This document shows positions 50,828 through 59,328 of a stretch of DNA of 64,000 nt, piece by piece (position 1 is the stretch's first letter; the number at the start of each line of letters is the position of its first letter). Below the pieces are notes generated by a model, which was not told the origin of the DNA, did not search any database, and was given only the letters and a program-made list of their open reading frames with translations. Source of the stretch: an uncultured Butyricicoccus sp. (GTDB lineage Bacteria > Bacillota > Clostridia > Oscillospirales > Butyricicoccaceae). The position numbers were made by a program, and so were the translations under genes. The stretch is from positions 62,001 to 126,000 of the forward strand of contig CAKTAV010000005.1 of assembly GCA_934532985.1 (NCBI GenBank), written 5' to 3'.

Positions 50828-52669
50828 ATGTGTGGAATTGTAGGATTTACCGGACATCACCAGGCGGCGCCGATTCTGCTGGACGGCCTGTCTAAGCTGG
50901 AGTACCGCGGATATGATTCGGCGGGTATTGCCGTGCGCAACGGCGAAGAGCCGATTACTATGGTTAAGGCAAAGGGCCGCCTGAAGGAACTGATGGAAAA
51001 GACCAACGACGGCAAGGCGCTGGTCGGCAGCTGCGGCATCGGACATACTCGTTGGGCAACCCATGGCGAGCCGTCGGAGACCAATGCACACCCGCATTGC
51101 AACGATGAGCACACGATTGTTGCCGTACACAATGGCATTATTGAGAACTATCAGGAGATCCGTGCGAAGCTGACCAAGAAGGGCTATACCTTCTATTCGC
51201 AGACGGACACGGAGGCCGCGGTCAAGCTGATTGACTACTATTATAAGAAGTACAACATCGGCCCAGTGGACGCACTGGCAAAGACGATGGTTCGTGTGCG
51301 CGGTTCGTATGCGCTGGCGGTTATGTTTGAGGATTACCCAGATCAGATTTGGGTAGCGCGCAAGGACAGCCCGATGATCGTCGGCGTGGCAGAGGGAGAA
51401 TCCTATGTGGCGTCAGACGTTCCGGCGATTCTGAAGTACACCCGCAATGTCTATTACATCGGTAATCTGGAAATGGCCTGCCTGAAGAAGGGCGAGGTAG
51501 ACTTCTACAATCTGGACGGCGAGCAGATCCAGAAGGAATTGGTTGAGATCAAGTGGGATGCGGAAGCGGCAGAAAAGGGTGGCTTTGAGCATTTCATGAT
51601 GAAGGAGATCTATGAGCAGCCGAAGGCGGTTGCGGATACGATCAACTCGGTGGTTCGCGACGGTGTGATTGACCTGTCGAATATTGAAAACCTGACGGAT
51701 GAGGATATCCAGAATTTCGAGGATATTACGATTGTGGCATGCGGCTCGGCCTACCATGTCGGCGTGGCGGCGCAGTATGTCATTGAGGATCTGGCAAAGA
51801 TTCCGGTTCGAGTAGAATTGGGCTCGGAATACCGCTATCGCAAGCCGCTTCTGAATAAGAAGGGACTGGTGATTATTATCAGCCAGTCGGGCGAGACAGC
51901 GGACAGCCTGGCGGCGCTGCGCGAGGCGAAGGAAGGCGGCGTTAAGACGCTGGCGATTGTCAACGTCGTTGGCAGCTCGATTGCGCGTGAGGCAGACAGC
52001 GTATTCTACACCCTGGCGGGTCCGGAAATCGCAGTTGCAACGACCAAGGCATACAGTACACAGCTGATTGCGTGCGATCTGCTGGCGATTCAGTTTGGCA
52101 AAGTGCGCGGTGTGCTGGAAGAGACACGCTACCGTAGCCTGATTGCCGAGCTCCAGACACTGCCGGACAAGATTGTCAAGGTACTGGAGGACAAGGAGCG
52201 CATTCAGTGGTTCGCCGCGAAATTTGCCAATGCGCATGATATCTTCTTTATCGGACGCGGATTGGATTATGCCATCTCGATGGAAGGCAGCCTGAAGATG
52301 AAGGAGATCAGCTATGTGCACTCGGATGCTTATGCCGCCGGTGAGCTCAAGCACGGCACAATCAGCCTGATTGAAGACGGTACCTTGGTAATCGGTGTGC
52401 TGACGCAGCCGGAGCTGTATGAAAAGACGCTGAGCAATATGGTAGAGGTGCGCAGCCGTGGTGCGTACCTGATGGGCCTGACAACGTATGGCCATTATGA
52501 GATTGAGGATACCGTGAATTTTACGGTCTATATCCCGAAAACCGATCCGCATTTTGCCTCCACGCTTGCCGTGGTGCCGCTTCAGCTGATGGGCTATTAT
52601 GTCAGCGTAGCGCGCGGACTGGATGTCGATAAGCCGAGAAATCTGGCAAAGAGTGTTACGGTAGAATAA
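50828..52669 (+). CDS. glmS: Glutamine-fructose-6-phosphate aminotransferase
   Basis: The 613-aa enzyme makes glucosamine-6-phosphate for the cell wall. The N-terminal glutaminase starts MCGIVGFTGH with the nucleophile Cys after Met removal, RTRWATHG-type block GIGHTRWATHGEPSETNAHP, then two SIS isomerase domains (GCGSAYHVGVAAQY; GRGLDYAISMEGSLKMKEI) and the C-terminal DKPRNLAKSVTVE. GGAGGAAAC precedes the ATG. It stands alone between two terminators. No ribozyme is seen in the leader, which differs from many Firmicutes. Confidence 0.98.
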   Translation: MCGIVGFTGHHQAAPILLDGLSKLEYRGYDSAGIAVRNGEEPITMVKAKGRLKELMEKTNDGKALVGSCGIGHTRWATHGEPSETNAHPHCNDEHTIVAVHNGIIENYQEIRAKLTKKGYTFYSQTDTEAAVKLIDYYYKKYNIGPVDALAKTMVRVRGSYALAVMFEDYPDQIWVARKDSPMIVGVAEGESYVASDVPAILKYTRNVYYIGNLEMACLKKGEVDFYNLDGEQIQKELVEIKWDAEAAEKGGFEHFMMKEIYEQPKAVADTINSVVRDGVIDLSNIENLTDEDIQNFEDITIVACGSAYHVGVAAQYVIEDLAKIPVRVELGSEYRYRKPLLNKKGLVIIISQSGETADSLAALREAKEGGVKTLAIVNVVGSSIAREADSVFYTLAGPEIAVATTKAYSTQLIACDLLAIQFGKVRGVLEETRYRSLIAELQTLPDKIVKVLEDKERIQWFAAKFANAHDIFFIGRGLDYAISMEGSLKMKEISYVHSDAYAAGELKHGTISLIEDGTLVIGVLTQPELYEKTLSNMVEVRSRGAYLMGLTTYGHYEIEDTVNFTVYIPKTDPHFASTLAVVPLQLMGYYVSVARGLDVDKPRNLAKSVTVE

Positions 52670-52684
52670 GACTACAGTAGAAAA

Positions 52685-52731
52685 AAACCGCCCTCTTCGG
52701 ATGACGATTGTACCGAGGAGAGCGGTTTTTC
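52685..52731 (+). terminator. Terminator after glmS
   Basis: AAACCGCCCTCTTCGG, loop, CCGAGGAGAGCGGTTTTT. Confidence 0.9.
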
Positions 52732-52772
52732 TGAGAAAATGAAACAGTGAAAGAGGAGAGGAACGAAAAACG

Positions 52773-53291
52773 ATGAAATGGATGATTGCCTCGGATGTTC
52801 ATGGCTCTGCCTACTATTGTCGACAGATGCTGGAGGCGTTCGAGCGGGAGCAGGCGGATCGCTTGATTTTACTCGGCGATTTGCTCTATCACGGGCCGCG
52901 CAATGACCTGCCGCGGGAGTATGCCCCGAAGGAAGTGATCCCGATGCTCAATGCACACAAACGAGAGATTCTCTGCGTGCGCGGCAATTGTGATACCGAG
53001 GTGGATCAGATGGTGCTGGAATTCCCGATTCTGGCGGACTACGCGGCGCTGCCGGTGGGAAAACGGCTGATGTATCTGACCCATGGGCATCGGTTTTACA
53101 TGGATGCCCTGCCGCCGATGCAGGACGGGGATATTTTGCTGCACGGACACACACACGTTCCGGCGGGAACGGCCATGCAGTTTGTCCGCATGGGCTATTA
53201 CATCAGCGACAGCAAGGATGCGGAAAACGGCGCACGCCGCTTTAACCGTATTGTCTCGCTGAAGGACAGCTTTAAGCCGGACGCAAAGTAA
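52773..53291 (+). CDS. yfcE: YfcE-type metallophosphodiesterase
   Basis: The 172-aa protein has the metallophosphatase ligands in order: SDVHG near residue 8, LLGDLLYHGP, VRGNCDTE, LTHGHRF and LHGHTHVP. It is a Mn-dependent phosphodiesterase of the YfcE/MJ0936 family. GAGAGGAACG precedes ATG 52773. It lies before a long terminator. Cellular substrate is unknown. Confidence 0.94.
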   Translation: MKWMIASDVHGSAYYCRQMLEAFEREQADRLILLGDLLYHGPRNDLPREYAPKEVIPMLNAHKREILCVRGNCDTEVDQMVLEFPILADYAALPVGKRLMYLTHGHRFYMDALPPMQDGDILLHGHTHVPAGTAMQFVRMGYYISDSKDAENGARRFNRIVSLKDSFKPDAK

Positions 53292-53309
53292 AATAGAATA
53301 TGTACTATG

Positions 53310-53365
53310 ATACTCCCTATGTAAGTTTCTCGAATTTGATGAAGGTTATATAGGGAGTATTTTTG
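53310..53365 (+). terminator. Terminator after the yfcE-like gene
   Basis: ATACTCCCTAT and ATAGGGAGTAT pair across a ~30-nt loop, followed by TTTTT. Confidence 0.8.
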
Positions 53366-53367
53366 CG

Positions 53368-53401
53368 TAAAAAAACTGCCAAAGGCGTGAGCCTTTGGCA
53401 G
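53368..53401 (-). terminator. Terminator for the minus-strand secreted-protein genes
   Basis: CTGCCAAAGGC, short loop, GCCTTTGGCAG; on the minus strand it is followed by TTTTTTT (plus 53375-53369). Confidence 0.85.
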
Positions 53402-53440
53402 AAGAGGTGATTTTTATATACTTTTTTCACATTGAGTATA

Positions 53441-53920
53441 TTAGTAGTACAGAAGCCGGTTCAGTACAGAAAAAGCTACTAATGCGCCAAGCAATATGGG
53501 ATAAAACAAGATAAGTAGTCGCTGATACCGAGAAAAGGAATAGTTGAGTATACTTTGAACCTTGATTAATTTAATAACGAATGGGATTAGTAAAACTAGG
53601 TCGATGATGAATAAAAGCAAAAGTACACTCTGAATACAATAGAGTGGAGAATACAGTGTCTCTTTAATCGAGACATTATATTTTTCTTCAAAGTTGTCGA
53701 TTATATCGTCCGCATCCGTCGGTTCAGGATCACGGTATACAGCGTCTCCGTCTTCATCTATGTAGAGAGGAGACTCCTTTTCCAAGCAATTTGTTGCATC
53801 ATAGGGTTTGGGATAAACTGTGTTTGCAGAAACAGAAAATAAACTGCTAGCCTCTGCGGTGGAAGTGATAAACATAATCACCAAACAAGACAGTAGAATA
53901 GAGAAAAAACGATTATGCAT
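53441..53920 (-). CDS. Membrane protein with a YIDEDGD-type extracellular segment
   Basis: The 159-aa product has a signal peptide or first helix (FFSILLSCLVIMFITSTAEA). An outside segment follows with LYIDEDGDAVYRDPEPTDAD near residues 52-71, then two membrane helices (VLLLLFIIDLVLLIPFVI and LLILFYPILLGALVAFSVL). I do not recognise a family. The YIDEDGD motif is shared with the secreted protein encoded just upstream. The AT-rich base composition differs from the neighbouring core genes. Confidence 0.7.
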   Translation of the reverse strand: MHNRFFSILLSCLVIMFITSTAEASSLFSVSANTVYPKPYDATNCLEKESPLYIDEDGDAVYRDPEPTDADDIIDNFEEKYNVSIKETLYSPLYCIQSVLLLLFIIDLVLLIPFVIKLIKVQSILNYSFSRYQRLLILFYPILLGALVAFSVLNRLLYY

Positions 53921-53957
53921 AATAATCCCTCACAATGCTTGATAATGCAATGCTATA

Positions 53958-55082
53958 TTAAGCATCTGTACGACCTAAATACCGAAAAGTACCGTTCGCT
54001 TTTAACTTGTATTGCTTTCCGGCAAGAGTTTTAACTTTACTAGTTGGCGAGAATGAAATGCTTATGCTGGGAACGGGGAAAGAAATGCCAATGGAAGGAT
54101 TGGGCGTTACATAGGTATGTCCGTAAGCTCCACTGAATTTAACATAATTGATCTTTGAAGTACCAGTCGCTTTCAAAGTGACAGTAATCCAACTTCTTTT
54201 TGCCCAGCAATTTAATTTCGATGCACTGTCCTTTTTTTTAAGAGAAAATTTTCGAGAGCATCCATCAGAACAACCACTTTCATCTGCTTTGAATCGCGTT
54301 GTTAATCTGTCCATAAATTGGGCTTTGTCTCCATAATAATATTTGACGCGGGCATAATGGGTTGCATCAACGGCAAAATCGTATGGATGACTATCATAAG
54401 CACACCAACGAACGGCTATTTTATCTGAATCAGAAAGCATGGGTAGATGAGACCACTTGAATCTATAGCGGAACTTTACTTTTGTTTTACCGCTTTCAAT
54501 AGCAAAGGCTTTGGCAGTGCATTTAGCAGCTGCACTTTGGACTACTGCACTAGAAGAAGTGATAGGAGAACCATCATAACTTTTGAGCACATCAATCTCA
54601 TCATCTGTGTATCCATAAGCCTCCAACTTAGAAGTAGACCATTTGGCTCTGCTAGAAACTAAGCCTTCGATATCAGTATTTGCGATTTCCTTTGCTGTTT
54701 GGGGTGATATGCCCATGGATGCTAATTCTTGTAAAGAAGATTCGCGTGCTAGCAAAACTTCATCGAATTCATTGAAAGAAAATTCGTCTGTTTGAGATGA
54801 GGCTGATGAAGTGGTGGTAACAATAGGGGCTTCTAGTATAGTAGCTGCTGCGGTATCGGAAGCATCCTCGGTGTTCTCTGAAATATCATCAGAATCTGTG
54901 GGTTCATCCTCTGAATATATGGGATCGCCATCTTCGTCGATGTAAAGGTAACCTCCTGTAGAGGTGGAGGTGTTATTCGCACTGTCAGATGCATCAATTT
55001 CTACATTGCTGGCCAATGTAGGAAAGCTTACGCAGGATAACACTAAGGTTAAGGCCGTTAGATAAGACAATAAACGTTTCAT
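53958..55082 (-). CDS. Secreted protein with a YIDEDGD-type N-terminal motif
   Basis: The 374-aa protein begins with a signal peptide (LLSYLTALTLVLSCVSFPTLASN), followed by GGYLYIDEDGDPIYSEDEPT near residues 43-62 and a Ser/Thr-rich, low-complexity linker (~70-100). A central helical segment contains SPQTAKEIANTDIEGLVSSR. A C-terminal part with four Cys and many Tyr and Ser residues closes it (ESGCSDGCSRKFSLKK, then beta-like repeats such as SIGISFPVPSISISFSPTSK). No known catalytic motif is visible. A clear promoter lies upstream. I infer a surface or matrix protein; function is unknown. Confidence 0.7.
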   Translation of the reverse strand: MKRLLSYLTALTLVLSCVSFPTLASNVEIDASDSANNTSTSTGGYLYIDEDGDPIYSEDEPTDSDDISENTEDASDTAAATILEAPIVTTTSSASSQTDEFSFNEFDEVLLARESSLQELASMGISPQTAKEIANTDIEGLVSSRAKWSTSKLEAYGYTDDEIDVLKSYDGSPITSSSAVVQSAAAKCTAKAFAIESGKTKVKFRYRFKWSHLPMLSDSDKIAVRWCAYDSHPYDFAVDATHYARVKYYYGDKAQFMDRLTTRFKADESGCSDGCSRKFSLKKKDSASKLNCWAKRSWITVTLKATGTSKINYVKFSGAYGHTYVTPNPSIGISFPVPSISISFSPTSKVKTLAGKQYKLKANGTFRYLGRTDA

Positions 55083-55131
55083 ATTACAACTCCATTTCTA
55101 AAAAATTCAATTGTGCACTATTGATGAAATG

Positions 55132-55160
55132 AGTATAATATAAAATAAAAAAATTGTCAA
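55132..55160 (-). promoter_or_regulatory. Promoter of the secreted-protein gene
   Basis: Minus-strand TTGACA (plus 55160-55155), 17-nt spacer, TATACT (plus 55137-55132). This is a strong consensus promoter; the downstream 53441 gene may share it. Confidence 0.8.
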
Positions 55161-55234
55161 TGAAAAATAATTGATATTTAAAAATATTTTAGCAATCATA
55201 TAATTATGCGTGTTGCAATACAAAATATTTTTGG

Positions 55235-55263
55235 TTGAAAAATTTATTTGAATGATGTATTAT
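55235..55263 (+). promoter_or_regulatory. Promoter of the PadR cassette
   Basis: TTGAAA (55235-55240), 17-nt spacer, TATTAT (55258-55263). The transcript starts about 25 nt before the PadR start, with SD GGAGG. Confidence 0.7.
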
Positions 55264-55295
55264 AAATATAAACTACAGGAGGCAGGTAAGCACTT

Positions 55296-55682
55296 ATGCA
55301 GAATAATATTAAAAGCGGGTCGGTAGCAGGCTTAGAAGAAAATTTGAAGAAAGCAGTTTCCGAGATGCTTATTCTTTACACACTAGATGGAGAAGAACGG
55401 TATATTGGCGAGATCACGGATTATCTGAAAGAGTGTAACGGGGGTGTTTTTGAAATTGCATGTCCGTATTCGGCGATTTATCGCCTATTGAAACAAGATT
55501 ATATTGAGGAACTAAAAAAGCGAGTTGCTCCAGATGGGCGACGCAGACAGTATTATACGATTACTCCATGTGGTAAAGAATATCTTGAAGCATTGTTGAA
55601 ATGCTACACTCGCTTTTCGGCTGGTGTGCAAGATATTCTGATCGGAAAAAAGGAGGAAGACTTAAATGACTGCTGTTCGTAA
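55296..55682 (+). CDS. PadR-family transcriptional regulator
   Basis: The 128-aa winged-helix protein has EMLILYTLDGEERYIGEITDYL and AIYRLLKQDYIEELKKRVAPDGRRRQYYTITPCG (broken here), the PadR recognition helix and wing. The N-terminal ~20 residues are an extension. PadR proteins usually repress neighbouring membrane-stress or transport genes. Its stop region overlaps the next gene by 17 nt, so the two are cotranslated. AT-rich codons match the island. Confidence 0.9.
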   Translation: MQNNIKSGSVAGLEENLKKAVSEMLILYTLDGEERYIGEITDYLKECNGGVFEIACPYSAIYRLLKQDYIEELKKRVAPDGRRRQYYTITPCGKEYLEALLKCYTRFSAGVQDILIGKKEEDLNDCCS

Positions 55683-56286
55683 TAGAGCGGCACGACAATA
55701 TGTGCGCAAATTGATGAAAAATTTGCCGTGTGAAGGACAGCAAAAGTGGCGCATTACAGCGGAAGTTACTGCAATGCTGTCAGAGTACATTGATGACTAT
55801 CCGGATGCGGATCAAGAGGCATTACAAGCTAATTTTGGTACGCCAGAGGAGTTGATTCAGGAACTATTTTTAGAGCCTCGGAAGGAACCTATAGAACCGA
55901 AACGATGCAATAAATGGGGATGGATTTTCTGTATTGTAGCGATGTGCATAGCCATAGGGTTTGGAGCACGTTGTATATGGCTTCAGCATCAGTGGAGTGT
56001 TCTGACGGAAGATTCTTTAACGGATGGAGGTGCTGAGATTGAATCGAATGCACTGGATACGTGGGATGATTGGAATAGACTGCCTCCGGAAGAACGAAAT
56101 GGTGCGAAATATGATCTTAACTATGTAATGGGACTGGATGGGGAAGTAGTTCATGCAGCGGATGAAAATGGAAATAAGGTGGAAGTGAATCGTTGGGGAA
56201 AACCGCTTCAAAAAGATTATCCGGTTTCTGAATGGTATCTGGAAGTAGAGAAACACTTTAACGATGCGGAGAAAAGAAGTAAATGA
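55666..56286 (+). CDS. Single-helix membrane protein, DUF6120-like
   Basis: The 206-aa product has a helical N-terminal domain (residues ~8-70) with EYIDDYPDADQEALQANFGT, as in the small DUF1700/DUF6120-type partners of PadR regulators. One membrane helix (WGWIFCIVAMCIAIGFGARCIWL) and an outside Asp/Glu-rich domain follow, containing YVMGLDGEVVHAADENGNKV. GGAGG precedes ATG 55666. It is coupled to PadR and overlaps the next gene start by 4 nt. A likely role is sensing or signalling to PadR, which is inference. Confidence 0.7.
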   Translation: MTAVRNRAARQYVRKLMKNLPCEGQQKWRITAEVTAMLSEYIDDYPDADQEALQANFGTPEELIQELFLEPRKEPIEPKRCNKWGWIFCIVAMCIAIGFGARCIWLQHQWSVLTEDSLTDGGAEIESNALDTWDDWNRLPPEERNGAKYDLNYVMGLDGEVVHAADENGNKVEVNRWGKPLQKDYPVSEWYLEVEKHFNDAEKRSK

Positions 56287-56762
56287 TGAAAAATAGTCGA
56301 AGAAAAATGAGGATTGTTTTTTGTACAGTATTGCTTTTGGGAATGTTCTTTACCAATGTAACAGCAAAAGAAGGTGAAATACAAGAAACTTTGCAGGAGA
56401 TTATTTATTATGAGGATGGAACCTATGCTGAAATTACCGGTACAGAGGTAGATACAGGTATTATGGTAGCTGCTAATAGCAGTAGTAAAGTATATACTAA
56501 ATCATATACGCGCAAAACAAATAGTGGCACAAAACTGTGGAGATATTGGTTGAAAGGTTCTTTTACTTATAATGGAACGACGAGTAAAGCAACAAATGTA
56601 ACTGATGGATATGTGTTATATAGTACGAATTGGAAACTTACGTCAAAGAATTGTGCAAAGTCTGGTAGGAAAGTCACAGGGTATGGAATTTTCACCAATG
56701 GTACTAAGACTCGTCAAACAGATTTGGCTATTTCTTGTAATAAAGATGGTGAAATTTCGTAA
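56283..56762 (+). CDS. Small secreted protein, DUF6147-like
   Basis: The 159-aa protein has a signal peptide (IVFCTVLLLGMFFTNVTAKE). A Gly/Asp-poor, Thr- and Tyr-rich mature part contains YEDGTYAEITGTEVDTG and beta-strand-like repeats (SYTRKTNSGTKLWRYWLKGS, GRKVTGYGIFTNGTKTRQTD). Two Cys remain near the C-terminus. It resembles secreted proteins placed with PadR and DUF6120 genes. No enzymatic motif is seen. It overlaps the upstream gene (ATGATGA). It may be the effector or ligand of this cassette, which is inference. Confidence 0.65.
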   Translation: MMKNSRRKMRIVFCTVLLLGMFFTNVTAKEGEIQETLQEIIYYEDGTYAEITGTEVDTGIMVAANSSSKVYTKSYTRKTNSGTKLWRYWLKGSFTYNGTTSKATNVTDGYVLYSTNWKLTSKNCAKSGRKVTGYGIFTNGTKTRQTDLAISCNKDGEIS

Positions 56763-56774
56763 CGGATGGAACAT

Positions 56775-56807
56775 AAAAAAGCGGCACGCAAAACGTGCCG
56801 CCTTTTC
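56775..56807. terminator. Bidirectional terminator after the PadR cassette
   Basis: AAAGCGGCACG, loop, CGTGCCGCCTTTT. A-run and T-run flank both arms, so it also ends the minus-strand small membrane gene. Confidence 0.85.
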
Positions 56808-56818
56808 GTTGGACAATC

Positions 56819-56923
56819 TTACTGCTGCTTGATCAGCGACAGAACACCCAGCGTCAGTGTTGCTGCACCGAGCAAGATGACCGTGCCGCCGACGGCAATG
56901 GTTCCAATGCTCAAACCTTTCAT
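56819..56923 (-). CDS. Small membrane protein of 34 aa
   Basis: On the minus strand ATG 56923 lies behind AGGAGGATACTATC. The product, MKGLSIGTIAVGGTVILLGA followed by ATLTLGVLSLIKQQ, is one hydrophobic helix with a basic start and end. It is its own unit, divided from the PadR cassette by a shared terminator. Function is unknown. It could be a membrane-anchoring or regulatory peptide. Confidence 0.65.
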   Translation of the reverse strand: MKGLSIGTIAVGGTVILLGAATLTLGVLSLIKQQ

Positions 56924-56978
56924 GATAGTATCCTCCTGTTTGATGGTATCTCTAGTATAGCACAGGCAGTGGGATATT

Positions 56979-58784
56979 TCACTCTGTTTTTGTCCCGTCT
57001 GCGATTTGGTCGAGAATTTTTTGACCGTACCGCCGGAGCTTGGCGGTATTGACGCCGGAGATGGAAAATAATTTGCCCTCGCTTGTCGGGCGGGTTTGGC
57101 AGATGGTTTCCAGTGCGGCGTCCGTCAGCAGGGTGGCGGGCGGCACGCCCTGCCGCGTGGCGAGCTGCCGCCGCAGCGCACAGAGCGACTGATATAGCAA
57201 TGGATCGACGGAATGTCCGGCAGCGCGCCGCTCGCGGATGTTGTGAATGCCGGCGGCGCGGACGTTCATCACAACGGGTTCGTTTTGAAACAGCACCCGC
57301 TTAGCGTCGGCACACAGACGAAGTGTGCCGGTGTCGCTTTCCTGCAAGTACTGCCGATGAATGAGGTGGGCGGTCAATGCGGACAGTTCCTCGTCGGATG
57401 TATTCGGCAGAAGGCCGAACGTAGAGAGGGAATCCCAATGATTGCGCTGGATGAGTAGCGTCTGCTTGCCCTGCAAGATTGCGTGAATGGTGTCCGCATC
57501 CGCCAGCTCCTTGACTCGGTAGACGCAGGAGAGTAGCTTCTGTGCCTCGACCGTCACGTCTTTCGCTTGGCTGGCGGCGGCGCAGTTGCAGCAGTGTCCA
57601 CAGAAATCCGCGGTGCGCTCGCCGAAATAATCCAGAATGTGCGCGCGCAGGCAGCGATCCGACAGCGCATACTGACGTATCTTTTGCAGACGGCGAGATT
57701 TCTCTAACCGAAGCTGCATGACTTCCTCGTCGGTCAGCGCGGGATTGTCCGGATCGCGCTGAATAAAAAATTCCTGCAAGGAAAAATCCTTTTCGGAAAA
57801 CAGCAGCAGGCAGTGGGCGGGCGCGCCGTCGCGTCCGGCTCGGCCCGCCTCCTGATAGTAATTTTCTATATCAGCGGGCATTTGATAGTGCAGGACAAAG
57901 CGCACGTTGGGCTTGTTAATGCCCATGCCAAAGGCGTTGGTAGCGCACAGCACAGAGATTTGGTCGTGCAGGAAGGCGGTTTGGCTTTCGCTGCGTGCCT
58001 CGGCGCTCATTCCGGCGTGATAGGCCAGCGTCGCGATGCCGTTTTCGGTGAGCAGACGCGCGGTGTGCTCGGCGGCTTTGCGCGTGGCGCAGTAGACAAT
58101 GCCGGGAAAGGCAGACTGCTGTTTGACAAAGCGCAGCAGGGCGGCATCTTTGTCATCGGCGTGCAGCACGTCAAAATAGAGATTGGGGCGGTCAAAGCTG
58201 GTTACGACCTGCTCGGGCTGCTGCAAATGCAGACAGGCGGCGATATCGCGCCGCACGCGGATCGTTGCCGTTGCGGTGAACGCTGCGACGATCGGGCGGG
58301 GCGACAGAGTTTCAATCACCGTTGGAATGCGGCGATAGTTCGGACGAAAGTCATGTCCCCATTGGGAGATACAATGCGCTTCGTCTACCACGACAAGAGA
58401 GATCGGCAGCTGCTGCAAAAAGCCGGCGTTGGTGAGCCGCTCGGGCGCGATATAAATTAGCTTACAGCGTCCCTCGTGGATGAGCTGCATGGACTGGATG
58501 TAATCCTCGCGGCTGGTGGCGCTGTGCAGACAGCAGGCGGGAATTCCGGCGCGTTGCAGCGCGATGACCTGATCATTCATCAGGGAAATCAGTGGAGAGA
58601 GCACCAGCGTCAGTCCGGGCAGCAGCAGCGCGGGGAGCTGATAACACAGCGATTTTCCCGCGCCGGTCGGTAAAATACCCAGTGCATCCCGTTTGGATAA
58701 AATGGCGTCAATCAGACGCAGCTGACCGGGACGGAAGGACGTGTATCCGAAGGTTTCTTGTAAAATGCGGTAACGAATGTCCAT
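56979..58784 (-). CDS. recQ: ATP-dependent DNA helicase RecQ
   Basis: The 601-aa SF2 helicase unwinds DNA 3'-5' in recombination and fork repair. Motif 0 FGYTSFRPGQ, Walker A LPTGAGKSLCYQ, DEAH VVVDEAHCISQWGHDFRP, TATATIRVRRD and the motif VI QEAGRAGRDGAPAHC are intact. The RQC zinc cysteines are in ADFCGHCCNC, and an HRDC domain closes the C-terminus (LCALRRQLATRQGVPPATLL). ATG 58784 reads MDIRYRILQETFGY. Length is in the family range. Confidence 0.96.
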   Translation of the reverse strand: MDIRYRILQETFGYTSFRPGQLRLIDAILSKRDALGILPTGAGKSLCYQLPALLLPGLTLVLSPLISLMNDQVIALQRAGIPACCLHSATSREDYIQSMQLIHEGRCKLIYIAPERLTNAGFLQQLPISLVVVDEAHCISQWGHDFRPNYRRIPTVIETLSPRPIVAAFTATATIRVRRDIAACLHLQQPEQVVTSFDRPNLYFDVLHADDKDAALLRFVKQQSAFPGIVYCATRKAAEHTARLLTENGIATLAYHAGMSAEARSESQTAFLHDQISVLCATNAFGMGINKPNVRFVLHYQMPADIENYYQEAGRAGRDGAPAHCLLLFSEKDFSLQEFFIQRDPDNPALTDEEVMQLRLEKSRRLQKIRQYALSDRCLRAHILDYFGERTADFCGHCCNCAAASQAKDVTVEAQKLLSCVYRVKELADADTIHAILQGKQTLLIQRNHWDSLSTFGLLPNTSDEELSALTAHLIHRQYLQESDTGTLRLCADAKRVLFQNEPVVMNVRAAGIHNIRERRAAGHSVDPLLYQSLCALRRQLATRQGVPPATLLTDAALETICQTRPTSEGKLFSISGVNTAKLRRYGQKILDQIADGTKTE

Positions 58785-58858
58785 AAAGCGTGTACTCCTA
58801 ATCGGTAAATAGACCTGAGACTAGTATGCCATAGCGGAGGGAAAAGTGCAATTGAAAG

Positions 58859-58892
58859 AAAAACTCCGGACGAATTCGTCCGGAGTTTTTCC
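58859..58892. terminator. Strong stem-loop upstream of recQ
   Basis: AAAACTCCGGACGAA and TTCGTCCGGAGTTTTT: a perfect stem with T-runs in both directions, 75 nt upstream of recQ. No gene is recognised to its right that would end here; it may stop antisense transcription. Confidence 0.65.
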
Positions 58893-58988
58893 TGAGTAAA
58901 AATGAAAGAAGTAAAAAATGAAAAGATTAAATGAAAAAAGAAAAAAAGTATGAAAACTGTTACGGAATAACAGAGATTTGGTAGTCTG

Positions 58989-59031
58989 CTCGCCGTTCAG
59001 CAGAACAATGCACCGCCACACGAACGGCGAG
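58989..59031. other. 10-bp inverted repeat in the recQ-malic enzyme gap
   Basis: CTCGCCGTTC (58989-58998) and GAACGGCGAG (59022-59031) flank 23 nt. GCAG/CTGC-type bases extend the pairing. The surrounding stretch 58897-59200 is AT-rich and non-coding. Function unknown. Confidence 0.4.
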
Positions 59032-59217
59032 ACAGTGATAGGCGCGATGCACTGTTTACGATGGTTTTATGATAACGGATAAATATGAAGGAAATTCAGC
59101 GCAACAGTAAAGAAATTGTGAGAAGTTTATGAATAATTCGTTAAAATGAGAAAATTGTTTGTCGAATGTGCGGAATAGACAAAAAATGAGGTTTTTGAAG
59201 AAGTTTTGAAAAAGGAT

Positions 59218-59246
59218 TTGTATTTCCAAACGACGGATGGTACAAT
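59218..59246 (+). promoter_or_regulatory. Promoter of the malic enzyme gene
   Basis: TTGTAT (59218-59223), 17-nt spacer, TACAAT (59241-59246). Confidence 0.65.
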
Positions 59247-59328
59247 AAAACAAGTATTATTTTACTGAAAAAATAGAATGCTGTATGTCTGCCTCGGCGT
59301 GATGAGGTGTGATTGTAGGAGGACTATC

